NCBI GenBank assembly: GCA_002729525.1 | Contig: PBYI01000037.1 | Coordinates: 1 to 64,000, forward strand | Direction: 5' to 3' | From: Nocardioides sp. | GTDB taxonomy: Bacteria > Actinomycetota > Actinomycetes > Propionibacteriales > Nocardioidaceae | Length of the DNA: 64,000 bases | Part shown: positions 44,475 through 55,190 of the stretch, piece after piece | Layout: each line of letters starts with the position of its first letter | Numbering within the stretch: position 1 is the stretch's first letter | Notes under the pieces: model-generated | What the model saw: the letters and a program-made list of their open reading frames with translations, nothing else | The model's database searches: none | Told to the model about the DNA's origin: nothing | Position numbers and translations under genes: made by a program

Positions 44475-44616
44475 GACTGAACACTACGGCGCCGGTGGTG
44501 CTCCGAGGTGCCGACCGCGACACGTTTCTGTCTCGAACCCGGACGACCGTTTGACCCGAGCCACGCGGGGGTAGGCCGCGTTCACCTAACCCACGGTCCA
44601 CGACAGGAGACACCTG

Positions 44617-45222
44617 ATGAAGAAGTTGCTGGCCGGCGCTGCCGCCGCCGCCCTCCTCGGCAGCCCGCTGGTCGCGATCTCCGCGGCGGCACCGGCGGGC
44701 GCGATCCCGCCGGAGTGCCAGAAGCCGCGGTCCAAGGTCGTCACGGTCAAGGGCCAGACCGTGTGGGTGCCGACCAGCAAGTCGGCCGGCCCCTTCCAGT
44801 TCGGTGGCACCCAGTCGCGGACGCAGTCAGACGGCAAGATGACCGCCAAGACCACCGGCAGCTCCGACACCATCGGCGGCTCGGGCGGTGTGAACCTCGG
44901 CGTGTGGCAGGCCAGCGCGAAGTACGACCGCCAGTGGAACCGCAGCACGACCGGCACCACGTCGTACAGCTCGGCCTTCACGACCACCAGCCCGACCATG
45001 CCGAACAAGGTGCACTGGCGCTGGAAGCTCTACAAGAAGGGCTACCTGTTCACCGCCACGAAGCGACAGTGGATCCCGGACGTCTGCCCCAACGCCTATG
45101 ACCGCAAGGCGAAGTTCCGCGTCTCGGTCCCCATCGTCAGCAACGTCTACAGCTACGACGTCGAGACCTACAAGACCCGCGGCCAGCTGCACAACGCCAA
45201 GGGCAACCCGATGGGCTTCTGA
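44617..45222 (+). CDS. Secreted protein, unknown function
   Basis: The 201-residue protein has a clear signal peptide (KKLLAGAAAAALLGSPLVAI, cleavage after AGA) and two mature Cys (ECQKP and DVCPN) that could form a disulfide. The mature part is basic and Ser/Thr/Tyr-rich, with many short beta-like segments (SAFTTTSPTMPNKVHWRWKL). No family was recognised. ATG follows GACAGGAG. It is the only plus-strand gene inside the proteasome cluster and interrupts the usual prcA-pafA order. Confidence 0.8.
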   Translation: MKKLLAGAAAAALLGSPLVAISAAAPAGAIPPECQKPRSKVVTVKGQTVWVPTSKSAGPFQFGGTQSRTQSDGKMTAKTTGSSDTIGGSGGVNLGVWQASAKYDRQWNRSTTGTTSYSSAFTTTSPTMPNKVHWRWKLYKKGYLFTATKRQWIPDVCPNAYDRKAKFRVSVPIVSNVYSYDVETYKTRGQLHNAKGNPMGF

Positions 45223-45244
45223 GCCCGCACCCGTCCGTCCCCGT

Positions 45245-45286
45245 CGGCCTCCTCCGACCGCCTCGCCCGGTGGTCAGAGGAGGCCG
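45245..45286. terminator. Convergent terminator overlapping the Nudix 3' end
   Basis: CGGCCTCCTC (45245-45254) and GAGGAGGCCG (45277-45286) form a perfect 10-bp stem. One arm lies in the last codons of the Nudix gene. It separates the secreted-protein gene from the dop-pup-prcBA-Nudix unit. Confidence 0.6.
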
Positions 45287-45806
45287 GCGGCGTCCAGGCC
45301 CAGGTAGGTGTGCGGCACGGTGCCGAAGGTGCCCTCACGCAACCGACGGCGTACGTCGTGGACGGGCAGCAGCACGACGTGCATGTCCTCGTCGGGCTCC
45401 AGCCGTTGCTCGGCCACCCGCTCGCAGCCGTGCGCGACCACGGCCCAGCTCTTCTCGGTCGACTTGAACCACTGGTGGTGGCCGGCCGGCTCGACCCGCG
45501 CCGCGCGGTGGCCGGTCTCCTCGAGCAGCTCGCGACGGGCAGCGTCGAGCACGGACTCCCCCGGGTCGACCAGGCCACCCGGCAGGCAGGTGACCACCTC
45601 GTCCGGGCCCGGCCGGTAGCCCTCGATGCAGACCACCCGGCCGTCGTCGGTCAGCGGCAGCACCACGACCGAGTCGACGGAGTCGAGCAGGTCCCAGTCG
45701 CTCTCCGCGCCGTCGGGGCGACGCAGACGACGCCGGACCACCCGGAGGTAGCCGGCGTCGTAGCGCGTCTCCTGCTCGCCCACCCGCTCCCAGCGGCGGG
45801 CGGTGC

Positions 45807-45810
<4 letters not shown>
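45274..45810 (-). CDS. NUDIX hydrolase (ADP-ribose pyrophosphatase-like)
   Basis: The 178-residue protein carries a complete Nudix box: [18 protein letters not shown] followed by LEETGH, matching GX5EX7[29 protein letters not shown] before it and the overall length resemble ADP-sugar pyrophosphatases. It hydrolyses a nucleoside diphosphate linked to another moiety. Its GTG start overlaps the prcA stop by four bases, so it is translated as part of the proteasome operon. A functional link to the proteasome is not established. Confidence 0.92.
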
Positions 45811-46654
<844 letters not shown>

Positions 46655-46658
<4 letters not shown>

Positions 46659-47524
46659 GCCTGCGCACCTCCCTCGAGGTCGGCCAGCGGTCCGTCGGGC
46701 CGGCGCATCCGCCCGCCCACCACGCGGTCGGCGACGGCCGCCACGTCGGCGTCGGCCATCCGGCCGCCACCCTCGGCGGTGATGACGTGCACCACCGGGA
46801 AGATCCGCCGGGTCAGGTCGGGGCCTCCGGTCGCGGAGTCGTCGTCGGCGGCGTCGTAGAGCGCCTGCACGAGCACCTCGACGCAGCCCTCGCGGTCGAG
46901 GCCCTCGCGGTAGAGCTTCTTCAGCGCGCCACGGGCGAACAGCGAGCCTGAGCCGACCGAGTGGAACGCGGTCTCCTCGTAGCGGCCGCCGGTCACGTCG
47001 TAGCTGAAGATCCGGCCGTGGTCGGCGCGCACGTCATAGCCGGCGAAGAGCGGCACGACGGCGAGGCCCTGCATGGCCATGCCGAGGTTGTTGCGGATCA
47101 GCGCGGCGAGGCGGTTGGCCTTGCCGTCCGTGGAGAGCGTCGTGCCCTCGATCTTCTCGTAGTGCTCGAGCTCGGTCTGGAACAGCCGGACCATCTCGAC
47201 CGCGAGGCCCGCGGTGCCGGCGATGCCGACGCAGGAGAACTCGTCGGCCGGGAAGACCTTCTCGATGTCGCGCTGGGCGATGACGTTGCCCATCGTGGCG
47301 CGCCGGTCGCCGGCCATCACGACACCGCCGTCGAACGTCGCCGCCACGATGGTCGTGGCGTGCGGCGCGAGGTCACCGGCGCTGCGGCCCTCGGAGCGCA
47401 CCGGCTGGTCGAGCCGTCGCGACTGCGGGAGCAGGCCGGGGGCCTCGGCAGCGAGGAAGTCGCTGAACGAGGAGGTGCCGAGCTGGAGGTAGGAGGCGGG
47501 GAGCCGGGGATCCACGCCGCTCAC
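46655..47524 (-). CDS. prcB: Proteasome subunit beta
   Basis: The 289-residue precursor has a propeptide of 56 residues and the mature catalytic N-terminus at Thr57 ([20 protein letters not shown]). Lys and Asp of the active site lie in [14 protein letters not shown]. It is the protease of the 20S core that degrades pupylated proteins unfolded by Arc. The GTG start overlaps the pup stop by four bases. The N-terminal part ([20 protein letters not shown]) fits actinobacterial PrcB propeptides. Confidence 0.97.
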
Positions 47525-47718
47525 TCGCCGCCCTTCTGGATGAACGACTTCACGAAGTCCTCGGCGTTCGACTCCAGCACCTCGTCGATCTCGTCGAGGA
47601 TGTCGTCGGTCTCGTTGTCGAGGGCTTCCTTGCGCTCCGCGACGTCGGTCTCGGGCGCGGCCTCGACCTGCTCCTCGGTCTCACCGGACCGACGCGGCTG
47701 CTTGTGCTCCTGGGCCAT
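47521..47718 (-). CDS. pup: Prokaryotic ubiquitin-like protein Pup
   Basis: The 65-residue protein has a disordered, charged N-terminus, a coiled-coil-forming centre ([20 protein letters not shown]) that docks on Arc, and the C-terminus [14 protein letters not shown]. It ends in GGE rather than GGQ, so it can be ligated by PafA directly without the Dop deamidation needed for GGQ forms. Dop is still required for depupylation. It is coupled to prcB and lies 68 bases downstream of dop. Confidence 0.97.
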   Translation of the reverse strand: MAQEHKQPRRSGETEEQVEAAPETDVAERKEALDNETDDILDEIDEVLESNAEDFVKSFIQKGGE

Positions 47719-47786
47719 AGCCCGACCCTATCCACTGGCAGGGACAGATTCGACGGATCGCCCGGCGCGTTCGCCGTGGGCGGACG

Positions 47787-49295
47787 TCAGCGGCTGAGAC
47801 CGGCGACCAGCTGCGCGGCGGTCTCCGAGCGCTCCAGCAGGTCCCCGACGTGCGCACGGCTGCCGCGCAACGGGTCGATCGTGGGCACGCGCTGGAGCGA
47901 CTCACGCCCGGGGATGTCGAAGATCACGGAGTCCCACGACGCTGCGGCGACGTGCTCGGCGTACTTCTCCAGGCAGCGGCCACGGAAGTAGGCCCGCGTG
48001 TCGGTCGGCGGGTCGTGCATCGCGTCGTCGACCTGCTGCGCGGTGAGCAGGCGCTCCATCCGACCGGCCTTGAGCAACCGGTGGTAGAGCCCCTTCTCGG
48101 GCCGGATGTCGGAGTACTGGTAGTCGATGACCTGGAGCTTGGCGTCGTCCCAGGCCAGCCCGTCGCGCTCGCGGTACTGCTCGAGGAGCTTGAGCTTGGC
48201 GACCCAGTCGAGCTCACCGGCCAGCGACATCGGGTCGCGCTCGAGGCGGTCGAGCACCGACTCCCAGCGGGCGAGCACGTCGACGGTCTGGGCGTCGGCG
48301 TCGGCGCCGTACCGGTCCTCGACGTACTTGCGGGCCAGGTCGAGGTACTCCATCTGCAGCTGGACCGCGGTCAGGCGCCGTCCGTCGCGCAGGGTGACGA
48401 GGTGCTGCAGCGACGGGTCGTGGGAGACCGCGCGCAGGGCGGCGACCGGTCCGTCGACGGTCAGGTCGACCGGGATGAAGCGGTCCTCGATCATCGCCAG
48501 CACCAGCGCGGTGGTGCCGATCTTGAGGTACGTCGACACCTCCGAGAGGTTGGCGTCGCCGATGATGACGTGCAGCCGGCGATACTTCTCGGGGTCGGCG
48601 TGCGGCTCGTCGCGGGTGTTGATGATCGGGCGCTTCAGCGTGGTCTCCAGGCCGACCTCGACCTCGAAGAAGTCCGAGCGCTGGCTGAGCTGGAAGCCCT
48701 CCTGGCGGCCGTCCTGACCCCGGCCGACGCGTCCGGCCCCGCAGACCACCTGGCGGCTGACGAAGAACGGCGTGAGGTGCTTCACGATGTCGGCGAAGGG
48801 CGTCGAGCGGCGCATGAGGTAGTTCTCGTGCGCGCCGTAGGAGGCGCCCTTGTTGTCGGTGTTGTTCTTGTAGAGCACGATCGACGGGTTGCCGGGCAGC
48901 TGCCGGGCACGCACCGCGGCGTCGAGCATCACCTGCTCGCCGGCCTTGTCCCACCGCACGATGTCGAGCGGGGAGGTGACCTCGGGCGTGGAGAACTCCG
49001 GGTGCGCGTGGTCGACGTACAGGCGGGCGCCGTTGGTGAGGATGACGTTGGCCAGGCCGAGGTCCTCGTCGGTGAGCTGCGAGGGGTCGGCGACCTGACG
49101 GGCCATGTCGAACCCGCGGGCGTCGCGCAGCGGGGACTCCTCCTCGAAGTCCCAGCGCGCGCGACGGGCCCGCACGGTCGACGCCGCGTAGGCGTTGACG
49201 ACCTGTGAGGAGGCCACCATCGGGTTGGCCGACGGCTGGCCGGTGACGGCGATGCCGTACTCGACCTCGGTGCCCATGACCCGACGCACGCTCAT
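47787..49295 (-). CDS. dop: Depupylase/deamidase of Pup
   Basis: The 502-residue PafA paralogue starts [20 protein letters not shown], has the catalytic Asp95 in [14 protein letters not shown], and a long Dop-specific loop after residue 40. [20 protein letters not shown] and [20 protein letters not shown] are shared with PafA. It removes Pup from substrates; deamidation is not needed for this Pup. It is the first gene of the dop-pup-prcB-prcA-Nudix unit. Confidence 0.97.
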   Translation of the reverse strand: MSVRRVMGTEVEYGIAVTGQPSANPMVASSQVVNAYAASTVRARRARWDFEEESPLRDARGFDMARQVADPSQLTDEDLGLANVILTNGARLYVDHAHPEFSTPEVTSPLDIVRWDKAGEQVMLDAAVRARQLPGNPSIVLYKNNTDNKGASYGAHENYLMRRSTPFADIVKHLTPFFVSRQVVCGAGRVGRGQDGRQEGFQLSQRSDFFEVEVGLETTLKRPIINTRDEPHADPEKYRRLHVIIGDANLSEVSTYLKIGTTALVLAMIEDRFIPVDLTVDGPVAALRAVSHDPSLQHLVTLRDGRRLTAVQLQMEYLDLARKYVEDRYGADADAQTVDVLARWESVLDRLERDPMSLAGELDWVAKLKLLEQYRERDGLAWDDAKLQVIDYQYSDIRPEKGLYHRLLKAGRMERLLTAQQVDDAMHDPPTDTRAYFRGRCLEKYAEHVAAASWDSVIFDIPGRESLQRVPTIDPLRGSRAHVGDLLERSETAAQLVAGLSR

Positions 49296-49371
49296 GTCGT
49301 CGAGCCTACGCGGTGGGGGTGGGTGCCGGGTCGGTCGCGGGCCGGGTGCCCGACCCGCGGCGCGAGCACGC

Positions 49372-49446
49372 TCAGCGGCTGCGGACGACCTTGAGTGCCA
49401 CGCCGAGACCGGCGACGACGAGGGCGGCGACGATGAGCTTCTTCAT
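49372..49446 (-). CDS. 24-residue membrane peptide ORF
   Basis: ATG 49444-49446 has a perfect ribosome site (GGAGGG, 8 bases upstream) and encodes [20 protein letters not shown] followed by VRSR. It has basic ends around one hydrophobic helix, a classic small membrane protein layout. It lies between dop (76 bases downstream) and the divergent methyltransferase. No family was assigned; it is below the size that gene callers accept. The strong initiation signal is the main support. Confidence 0.6.
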   Translation of the reverse strand: MKKLIVAALVVAGLGVALKVVRSR

Positions 49447-49558
49447 GGTGGGTTCCCTCCGGGTGGTCGACGGCGACCGGTGCCACCGTCGTCTGCGCAC
49501 CACCCAACCCGGTCGGCACTCCCCTCGCAAGCGTCCACGCCGCCGGTAGGTTCACGGC

Positions 49559-50191
49559 ATGGGACGCGTCACGCGGTGGTGGGACGAGCGGGTCGTGCCC
49601 GGACTGGTCGACGCCTCCTTGAAGGGTCACGAGATCGGTGCGCTGCGGGCCGACGTGTGCACCGGTCTGACCGGCGAGGTGCTCGAGATCGGCTTCGGCT
49701 CCGGCCTCAACCTGCGCCACCTGCCCGCCGGGGTGGCCCGGCTGGACGCCGTCGAGCCCTCCGACCGGGGCTGGGAGATGTCCGAGCGTCGCCGCGCCCG
49801 CCACGACCTCGAGGTACGGCGGACCGGCCTCGACGGCCAGCGGCTCGCCGCTGCCGACGACTCCTACGACCACGTGCTGTGCACGTTCAGCCTGTGCACC
49901 ATCCCCGACCCGCTCCTCGCGCTCGACGAGGTGCGCCGGGTGCTGCGACCCGGCGGGACGCTGCGCCTCCTGGAGCACGGCATCGCCCCCGAGCCGCGCA
50001 CGGCCCGCTGGCAGCGACGGCTCGACCCGCTGGAGCGACGGTTCGCGGGCGGGTGCCACCTCACCCGCGACGTGCCCGCCCTCCTCGAGCGGGCGTCGTA
50101 CGACGTGCGCTCGCTGACCGCGGCGTACCTCCCGGGCGTGCCCCGCTCGCCGTGGACCTACGGCTACCGAGGCACGGCCGTCCCGGCCTGA
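49559..50191 (+). CDS. Class I SAM-dependent methyltransferase
   Basis: The 210-residue protein has motif I EVLEIGFGSGLNLRHLP, the DAVEPSD acidic residue of motif II, and motif III with FSLCTIPDPLLALDEV and RRVLRPGGTLRLLEHG. The layout resembles small-molecule methyltransferases related to UbiE/Mettl7. It binds SAM; the acceptor is unknown. It is a lone plus-strand gene between dop and arc, ending in a hairpin terminator. Confidence 0.9.
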   Translation: MGRVTRWWDERVVPGLVDASLKGHEIGALRADVCTGLTGEVLEIGFGSGLNLRHLPAGVARLDAVEPSDRGWEMSERRRARHDLEVRRTGLDGQRLAAADDSYDHVLCTFSLCTIPDPLLALDEVRRVLRPGGTLRLLEHGIAPEPRTARWQRRLDPLERRFAGGCHLTRDVPALLERASYDVRSLTAAYLPGVPRSPWTYGYRGTAVPA

Positions 50192-50215
50192 CCACTGCCC
50201 GGGGTGCGGACACAG

Positions 50216-50254
50216 CACGACCGGTCGGCCCCGTGCGGGTGCCGACCGGTCGTG
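50216..50254. terminator. Bidirectional terminator between the methyltransferase gene and arc
   Basis: CACGACCGGTCGGC (50216-50229) and GCCGACCGGTCGTG (50241-50254) form a perfect 14-bp stem with an 11-base loop, 24 bases after the methyltransferase stop and 21 bases after the arc stop in the other direction. Confidence 0.8.
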
Positions 50255-50274
50255 GTGGGTGGGTCAGACGTGCG

Positions 50275-52035
50275 TCAGAGGTACTGACCGGTGTTGGAGA
50301 CGGTGTCGATCGACCGGCCGGGCTCGGTGCCCTGCTTGCCGGTGATGAGCGTGCGGATGAACACGATCCGCTCGCCCTTCTTGCCCGAGATCCGCGCCCA
50401 GTCGTCGGGGTTGGTGGTGTTCGGGAGGTCCTCGTTCTCCTTGAACTCGTCGACGCAGGCCTGGAGCAGGTGCTGCACCCGCAGGCCCTTCTGCGCCTCG
50501 TCGAGCCCCGCGTCGAGGAAGTCCTTGATCGCCATCTTCTTGGCCCGGTCGACGATGTTCTGGATCATCGCACCGGAGTTGAAGTCCTTGAAGTAGAGGA
50601 CCTCCTTGTCACCGTTGGCGTAGGTGACCTCCAGGAAGCGGTTCTCGTCGGTCTCGGTGTACATCCGCTCGACCGTTGCGCGGATCATGCCGGCGGCGGT
50701 CGCCTCGCGGTCGCCCCCGAACTCCCGGACGTCGTCGGCGTGCAGCGGCAGCGTCGAGGTGAGGTACTTGGAGAAGATGTCGCGCGCCGACTCGGCGTCG
50801 GGGCGCTCGATCTTGATCTTCACGTCGAGGCGGCCCGGACGCAGGATCGCCGGGTCGATCATGTCCTCGCGGTTGGAGGCACCGATGACCAGGACGTTCT
50901 CCAGCAGCTCGACGCCGTCGATCTCGCTGAGCAGCTGCGGGACGATGGTGTTCTCCACGTCGGAGGAGACGCCCGAGCCGCGGGTGCGGAACAGCGAGTC
51001 CATCTCGTCGAAGAACACGATGACCGGCGTGCCGCTGCTGGCCTTCTCGCGCGCCCGCTGGAAGACCAGGCGGATGTGCCGCTCGGTCTCGCCGACGTAC
51101 TTGTTGAGCAGCTCGGGGCCCTTGATGTTGAGGAAGTAGGACTTCCCCTCCGCACCCGTGCGCGCCGCGACCTTCTTGGCGAGGCTGTTGGCGACCGCCT
51201 TGGCGATCAGCGTCTTGCCGCAGCCCGGCGGGCCGTAGAGCAGGATGCCCTTCGGCGGCTTGAGCTCGTGCTCGGTGAAGAGCTCGGGGTAGAGGTACGG
51301 CAGCTCGACGGCGTCCTGGATCTGCTCGATCTGGCCGGCGAGGCCACCGATCGACTCGTAGGCGATGTCGGGCACCTCCTCGAGCACGAGCTCCTCGACC
51401 TCGGACTTCGGCACCTTCTCGTAGACGTAGCCGGAGCGGGAGTCGAGCAGGAGGGAGTCGCCGGCGCGCAGGGTGTCGTGCAGCAGCGGCTCGGCGAGGC
51501 GGACGACCTTCTCGTCGTCGGCGTTGGCGATGACCAGGGCGCGCTCGCGGTCGGCGAGCAGCTCCTTGAACATCACGACCTCGCCGGCGTCCTCGAACCC
51601 CAGCGCCTCGACGACGTTGAGCGCCTCGTTGAGCATGACCTCCTGGCCACGCCGCAGGGCGTCGAGGTCGACGGCCGGGCTGACCGTGACGCGGAGCTTG
51701 CGGCCGCCGGTGAAGACGTCGACGGAGTCGTCCTCGTGGCGAGCGAGGAACGTGCCGAAGCCGGCCGGGGGCTGCGCCAGCCGGTCGACCTCCTCCTTGA
51801 GCTTGGTGATCTGGTCGCGCGCCTCGCGCAGGGTCTGGGCGAGGCGGTCGTTCTGCGCCGAGACCGCAGCGAGGGAGCGCTGGGTGTCGGCGAGCCTGAG
51901 CTCGAGGCTGCGGGAGCCGCCGGGGGCCTCCGCCAGTCGTCCGCGCAGCTCGGAGACCTCAGCCTCCAGGTAGCGGACCTGGGCCATGAGCTCCTCGGGG
52001 CTGCGCCCCGGGGACGGGTCGTTCGTGCTCGACAT
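50275..52035 (-). CDS. arc: Proteasome-associated AAA ATPase Arc/Mpa
   Basis: From ATG 52033-52035 (AGGAGGTG upstream) the protein has 586 residues. Residues about 12-90 are a coiled coil that binds Pup; two OB folds follow ([20 protein letters not shown]). The AAA domain has Walker [21 protein letters not shown], Walker [13 protein letters not shown] and second-region [13 protein letters not shown]. The C-terminus ends in GQYL, the motif that docks in the alpha ring. It unfolds pupylated proteins into PrcAB. It is separated from dop by the 24-residue ORF and the methyltransferase. Confidence 0.97.
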   Translation of the reverse strand: MSSTNDPSPGRSPEELMAQVRYLEAEVSELRGRLAEAPGGSRSLELRLADTQRSLAAVSAQNDRLAQTLREARDQITKLKEEVDRLAQPPAGFGTFLARHEDDSVDVFTGGRKLRVTVSPAVDLDALRRGQEVMLNEALNVVEALGFEDAGEVVMFKELLADRERALVIANADDEKVVRLAEPLLHDTLRAGDSLLLDSRSGYVYEKVPKSEVEELVLEEVPDIAYESIGGLAGQIEQIQDAVELPYLYPELFTEHELKPPKGILLYGPPGCGKTLIAKAVANSLAKKVAARTGAEGKSYFLNIKGPELLNKYVGETERHIRLVFQRAREKASSGTPVIVFFDEMDSLFRTRGSGVSSDVENTIVPQLLSEIDGVELLENVLVIGASNREDMIDPAILRPGRLDVKIKIERPDAESARDIFSKYLTSTLPLHADDVREFGGDREATAAGMIRATVERMYTETDENRFLEVTYANGDKEVLYFKDFNSGAMIQNIVDRAKKMAIKDFLDAGLDEAQKGLRVQHLLQACVDEFKENEDLPNTTNPDDWARISGKKGERIVFIRTLITGKQGTEPGRSIDTVSNTGQYL

Positions 52036-52195
52036 GCGTGGCACCTCCTGTGCTCTCGACCCTACCCGCGCAGGGTGCCCCGTGGAGGGGATGCGAGCGC
52101 CCGGTGTCGTCACAATCGCGTCACCTGGATGTTTCGCCCGGTTCGTCTGCGGGGCGCCCGGGCGTGGCGCGGGGCGGCGCGGGGCGGTGGAGGGT

Positions 52196-52927
52196 TCAGG
52201 AGCCGTAACGCGCGGCGAAGTTGCGCAGCACCGTCATCGGGTGCGACACGTCGACGGCGGCGCCGGCGTCCTTGAGCGACTGCGCGTCCTCCGGCGCGAA
52301 GTAGCCGTACGTCGCGTAGGCGTCGATGCGGGTGCACAGCCCGGTGAGGTCGAGCTCGGGGTGGAACTGGGTGGCGTAGACGTTCTCCCCCACCTTGAAC
52401 GCCTGGACCGGACAGGCCGCCGACGTCGCCAGGTGGACGGCGTGCGCGGGGAGGCGGGACAGTGCCTCCTTGTGACCGCCGTACGCCGTGAACGCGCGCG
52501 GCAGCCCGGCCATGAGCGGGTCGGCGGCACCCGCGTCGGTGAGCTCGACCGACACCGGACCCACCGGCTCGGGGTGCTGCTTGTCGACCAGGCCGCCCTG
52601 GTGGCCGCCGAGGGTGCCGATGCCGTAGCAGGCGCCGAGGAAGGGGAAGTCACGCGCGACGACCTCGTCGAGCAGCGTGGCGACGTCGGTCTCGGCACGC
52701 ACCTGCGCCGGCGTCTTGGTGGTGGGGTCGTCGCTGGTGGTGAAGGCACCGCCGCCGAGGACCACCCCGGCGTACCGGTCGAGGTCGACGGTGACGGGCG
52801 CGTCGCCGAGCTGCACCCGGTGCAGGCCGGCGAGAGGGACCTCGAGGAAACGTGCGAACGCCGCGTGCTCGTCGTCGGCCGCGGCCGGCTCGGCGCGGAT
52901 CGACAGCAGCAGGAACGGCGTGCTCAC
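52196..52927 (-). CDS. Class I glutamine amidotransferase
   Basis: From GTG 52925-52927 the protein has 243 residues with [15 protein letters not shown], the nucleophile loop [12 protein letters not shown] (catalytic Cys) and ATQFHPELD (catalytic His). It resembles stand-alone GuaA-like glutaminase domains. It releases ammonia from glutamine for an unknown acceptor or acts as a gamma-glutamyl hydrolase. It lies 10 bases after trmI, so the two share a transcript. Confidence 0.9.
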   Translation of the reverse strand: MSTPFLLLSIRAEPAAADDEHAAFARFLEVPLAGLHRVQLGDAPVTVDLDRYAGVVLGGGAFTTSDDPTTKTPAQVRAETDVATLLDEVVARDFPFLGACYGIGTLGGHQGGLVDKQHPEPVGPVSVELTDAGAADPLMAGLPRAFTAYGGHKEALSRLPAHAVHLATSAACPVQAFKVGENVYATQFHPELDLTGLCTRIDAYATYGYFAPEDAQSLKDAGAAVDVSHPMTVLRNFAARYGS

Positions 52928-52937
52928 GGGTGTCGCC

Positions 52938-53948
52938 TCAGGAGTCCTGGTCGGCCTCGGCGGCCGCGCGGGCCTGCTCGAGCGTCGGGACGTCGGCGGG
53001 ACGCGGGCCGAGGTAGTCGACGCCGTACGCACCGGGCGAGGGCCGGCGCTTGCGGCGCGGCGGCCGCTCCCCCGGTGCCAGGCGGCGGGCGGTGACGAGG
53101 AAGGCGGTGTGGCCGTTCATCTTGTGGTCGGGCCGGACCGCGAGCCCCTCGACGTGCCAGTCGCGGATCAACGACTCCCAGGCGCGGGGCTCGGTGAACC
53201 CGCCGTGCGCGCGGACGGTCTCCATGAACCGCGACAGCTGCGTGGTGGTGGCGACGTAGGCGCACACGATGCCGCCGGGGCGCAGTGCGTCGGCCGCGGC
53301 GTCCAGGCAGTCCCAGGGTGCGAGCATGTCCAGCACCAGCCGGTCGCAGCGCACGCCGGCGCTGGGCAGCTCCTCGGCGAGGTCGCCGACGGTCAGGCTC
53401 CAGGCAGGGTGGGTCTCCCCCGCCGGCGCCCCGAAGAACTGCTCGACGTTGCGGCGGGCGACGTCGGCGAACTCCTCGCGCCGCTCGAAGGAGCGGACCG
53501 TGCCGTACGGGCCGACGGCCCGCAGCAGCCAGCAGGTCAGCGCACCGGAGCCGACGCCCGCCTCGACGACGTCGGCGCCGGGGAAGATGTCGACCATCGC
53601 GAGGATCTGCGCGGCGTCCTTGGGGTAGACGACCGCGGCGCCGCGCGGCATGGAGACGGCGTACTCGTGCAGCAGCGGCCGGAAGACGAGGTACTCCCCG
53701 CCCGCGGACGAGGCGACGGTGAAGCCCTCCTCGCGCCCGATCAGCTCGTCGTGGTCGAGGTGGCCCTTGTTGGAGAAGAAGCGCTTGCCGGGCTCCAGGC
53801 ACAGGTTGTGCTTGCGGCCCTTCTGGTCCGTCAGGCGCACCCACTCGCCCGCACGGAGCGGACCGCGGTGCACCGCGCCCCAGGCCTGAGGGGGCACGTC
53901 GGGGTCCGGTGACTGCGCCGGCTGGGCGGGGTGCTGCTCGTCGACCAC
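52938..53948 (-). CDS. trmI: tRNA (adenine-58-N1)-methyltransferase TrmI
   Basis: The 336-residue protein has the TrmI N-terminal region (GEWVRLTDQKGRKHNLCLEP) and the SAM domain: GADVVEAGVGSGALTCWLLR, FERREEFADVARRNVEQFFG and LVLDMLAPWDCLDAA with the LAPWD-type catalytic motif. It methylates A58 in the T-loop of tRNA. A tail of about 45 residues is basic and proline-rich. In actinobacteria trmI often lies beside arc, as here. Confidence 0.94.
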   Translation of the reverse strand: MVDEQHPAQPAQSPDPDVPPQAWGAVHRGPLRAGEWVRLTDQKGRKHNLCLEPGKRFFSNKGHLDHDELIGREEGFTVASSAGGEYLVFRPLLHEYAVSMPRGAAVVYPKDAAQILAMVDIFPGADVVEAGVGSGALTCWLLRAVGPYGTVRSFERREEFADVARRNVEQFFGAPAGETHPAWSLTVGDLAEELPSAGVRCDRLVLDMLAPWDCLDAAADALRPGGIVCAYVATTTQLSRFMETVRAHGGFTEPRAWESLIRDWHVEGLAVRPDHKMNGHTAFLVTARRLAPGERPPRRKRRPSPGAYGVDYLGPRPADVPTLEQARAAAEADQDS

Positions 53949-53964
53949 CGCGGAACCGTACCGG

Positions 53965-55110
53965 TTAGCGGCGTGCCTGGCCGCTTCCCCGGACGCCCGC
54001 CGGGCCGGCCGGGCTGTACGGCGGCAGGGCGGCCCGCCCGGCGAGCGTGCCGTCGGGCGCGAGCAGCAGCAGGTGCGGGATCAGCGCGGGGTGGTCGAGC
54101 ACGGCGAGCGCGGGCTCGTCGGCCCGTCGTACGGCTCCCGGCGCGGGCACGGCCGCGACCGTGCCGACCGGCGCGTGCGGGTCGGCGGCGTCGCCCAGGT
54201 CGGTCGGGTCGAGGTGCTCGGCGTCGAGGACGCCGGTGGGACGGCCGAGCGCGTCCACCACGACGAGCAGCGGGGAGTCCTCGGCCCGGGCCCGGTCGAG
54301 CGCGACGCCCAGCGGGGTCGCGGCGTCGACCGCGGTGACCGGGACGACGTACCGCGCGAGGGTGCTGCCCTCCAGGGCGAGCATCCACCGTGCGACGCGG
54401 GCCTGCTCGGTGGCCGCGGTCCACAGCAGCAGGGCGAGCGCACCGACGAGCAGGAGGTCGAGGGTGCGCGGCTCGTCGCCGGTCAGCGGCGTGCGCAGGA
54501 ACGGCAGGGCGAGGAGCGCCACGGCCACGACCCGGCCGGCCCGCGCAGCCGTCAGGGCCCCGCGGTGGGCCGACCCGAGCGCGCACCAGGCGAGCGCCTT
54601 GACCACCCGGCCGCCGTCCAGCGGCGGGGCGGGCAGGAGGTCGAGCAGGCCGAGCACCAGGTTGGCGAGCACCATGACCTCGAGGACCAACCGCAGCAGC
54701 GGGTCGCCGGTCTGCGCGGCCGCCAGCAGCGCCAGCAGGCCGAGCACGAGCGACACCAGCGGCCCGACGGCGGCCACGACGGCCTCGTCCCGCGGGCGCG
54801 ACGCCGAGCGGCGCATCGCCGTACGACCTCCGGCGAGGCCGAGGGTCACCGACTCCACGCCGAGGCCCAGGCGTCGACCGACCAACGCGTGCGCGCCCTC
54901 GTGGAGCAGCACCGCGACGTAGACGAGCACGCCCACGGCTGCGCCGACGAGGTACGCCGCCGGGCCGAGGCCAGGTCGCGCCTCCAGCGCTCCGGGCGCC
55001 AGCGCGAACGCCAGGAGCGCTAGCAGCAGCACCGCGGTCGGTGAGACCCGCACCGGCACGCCGCCCAGCGCGCCGACGCGCAGGCCGGACGGGGCGGGGG
55101 CGGTGGGCAC
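53965..55110 (-). CDS. Site-2 protease family (M50) membrane metalloprotease with CBS domains
   Basis: The 381-residue protein has about six membrane segments. The zinc site HEGAH (His70, Glu71, His74) is in VLLHEGAHALVGRRLG and the third ligand in LLPAPPLDGGRV. The C-terminal 130 residues contain CBS-like repeats (TLARYVVPVTAVDAATPLGV; SPLLVVVDALGRPTGVLDAE). Such proteases cut transmembrane substrates or regulators inside the membrane. The gene is 16 bases upstream of trmI and likely co-transcribed with it. Confidence 0.93.
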   Translation of the reverse strand: MPTAPAPSGLRVGALGGVPVRVSPTAVLLLALLAFALAPGALEARPGLGPAAYLVGAAVGVLVYVAVLLHEGAHALVGRRLGLGVESVTLGLAGGRTAMRRSASRPRDEAVVAAVGPLVSLVLGLLALLAAAQTGDPLLRLVLEVMVLANLVLGLLDLLPAPPLDGGRVVKALAWCALGSAHRGALTAARAGRVVAVALLALPFLRTPLTGDEPRTLDLLLVGALALLLWTAATEQARVARWMLALEGSTLARYVVPVTAVDAATPLGVALDRARAEDSPLLVVVDALGRPTGVLDAEHLDPTDLGDAADPHAPVGTVAAVPAPGAVRRADEPALAVLDHPALIPHLLLLAPDGTLAGRAALPPYSPAGPAGVRGSGQARR

Positions 55111-55190
55111 GGGCCCAGCCTAGGCACCGTGCCACGCCGCGCACGTGCGGCCGGCGTACCACTGTCGGCGCCCGGGCCTAGGGTCGTCGC

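Noticed and set aside
40860..44480. 1206-codon open frame on the plus strand across pafB, the FKBP gene and pafA
   Set aside because: It is antisense to several well-supported genes, Arg/Val/Asp-rich, has no ribosome site and arises from GC-rich codon bias on the opposite strand.
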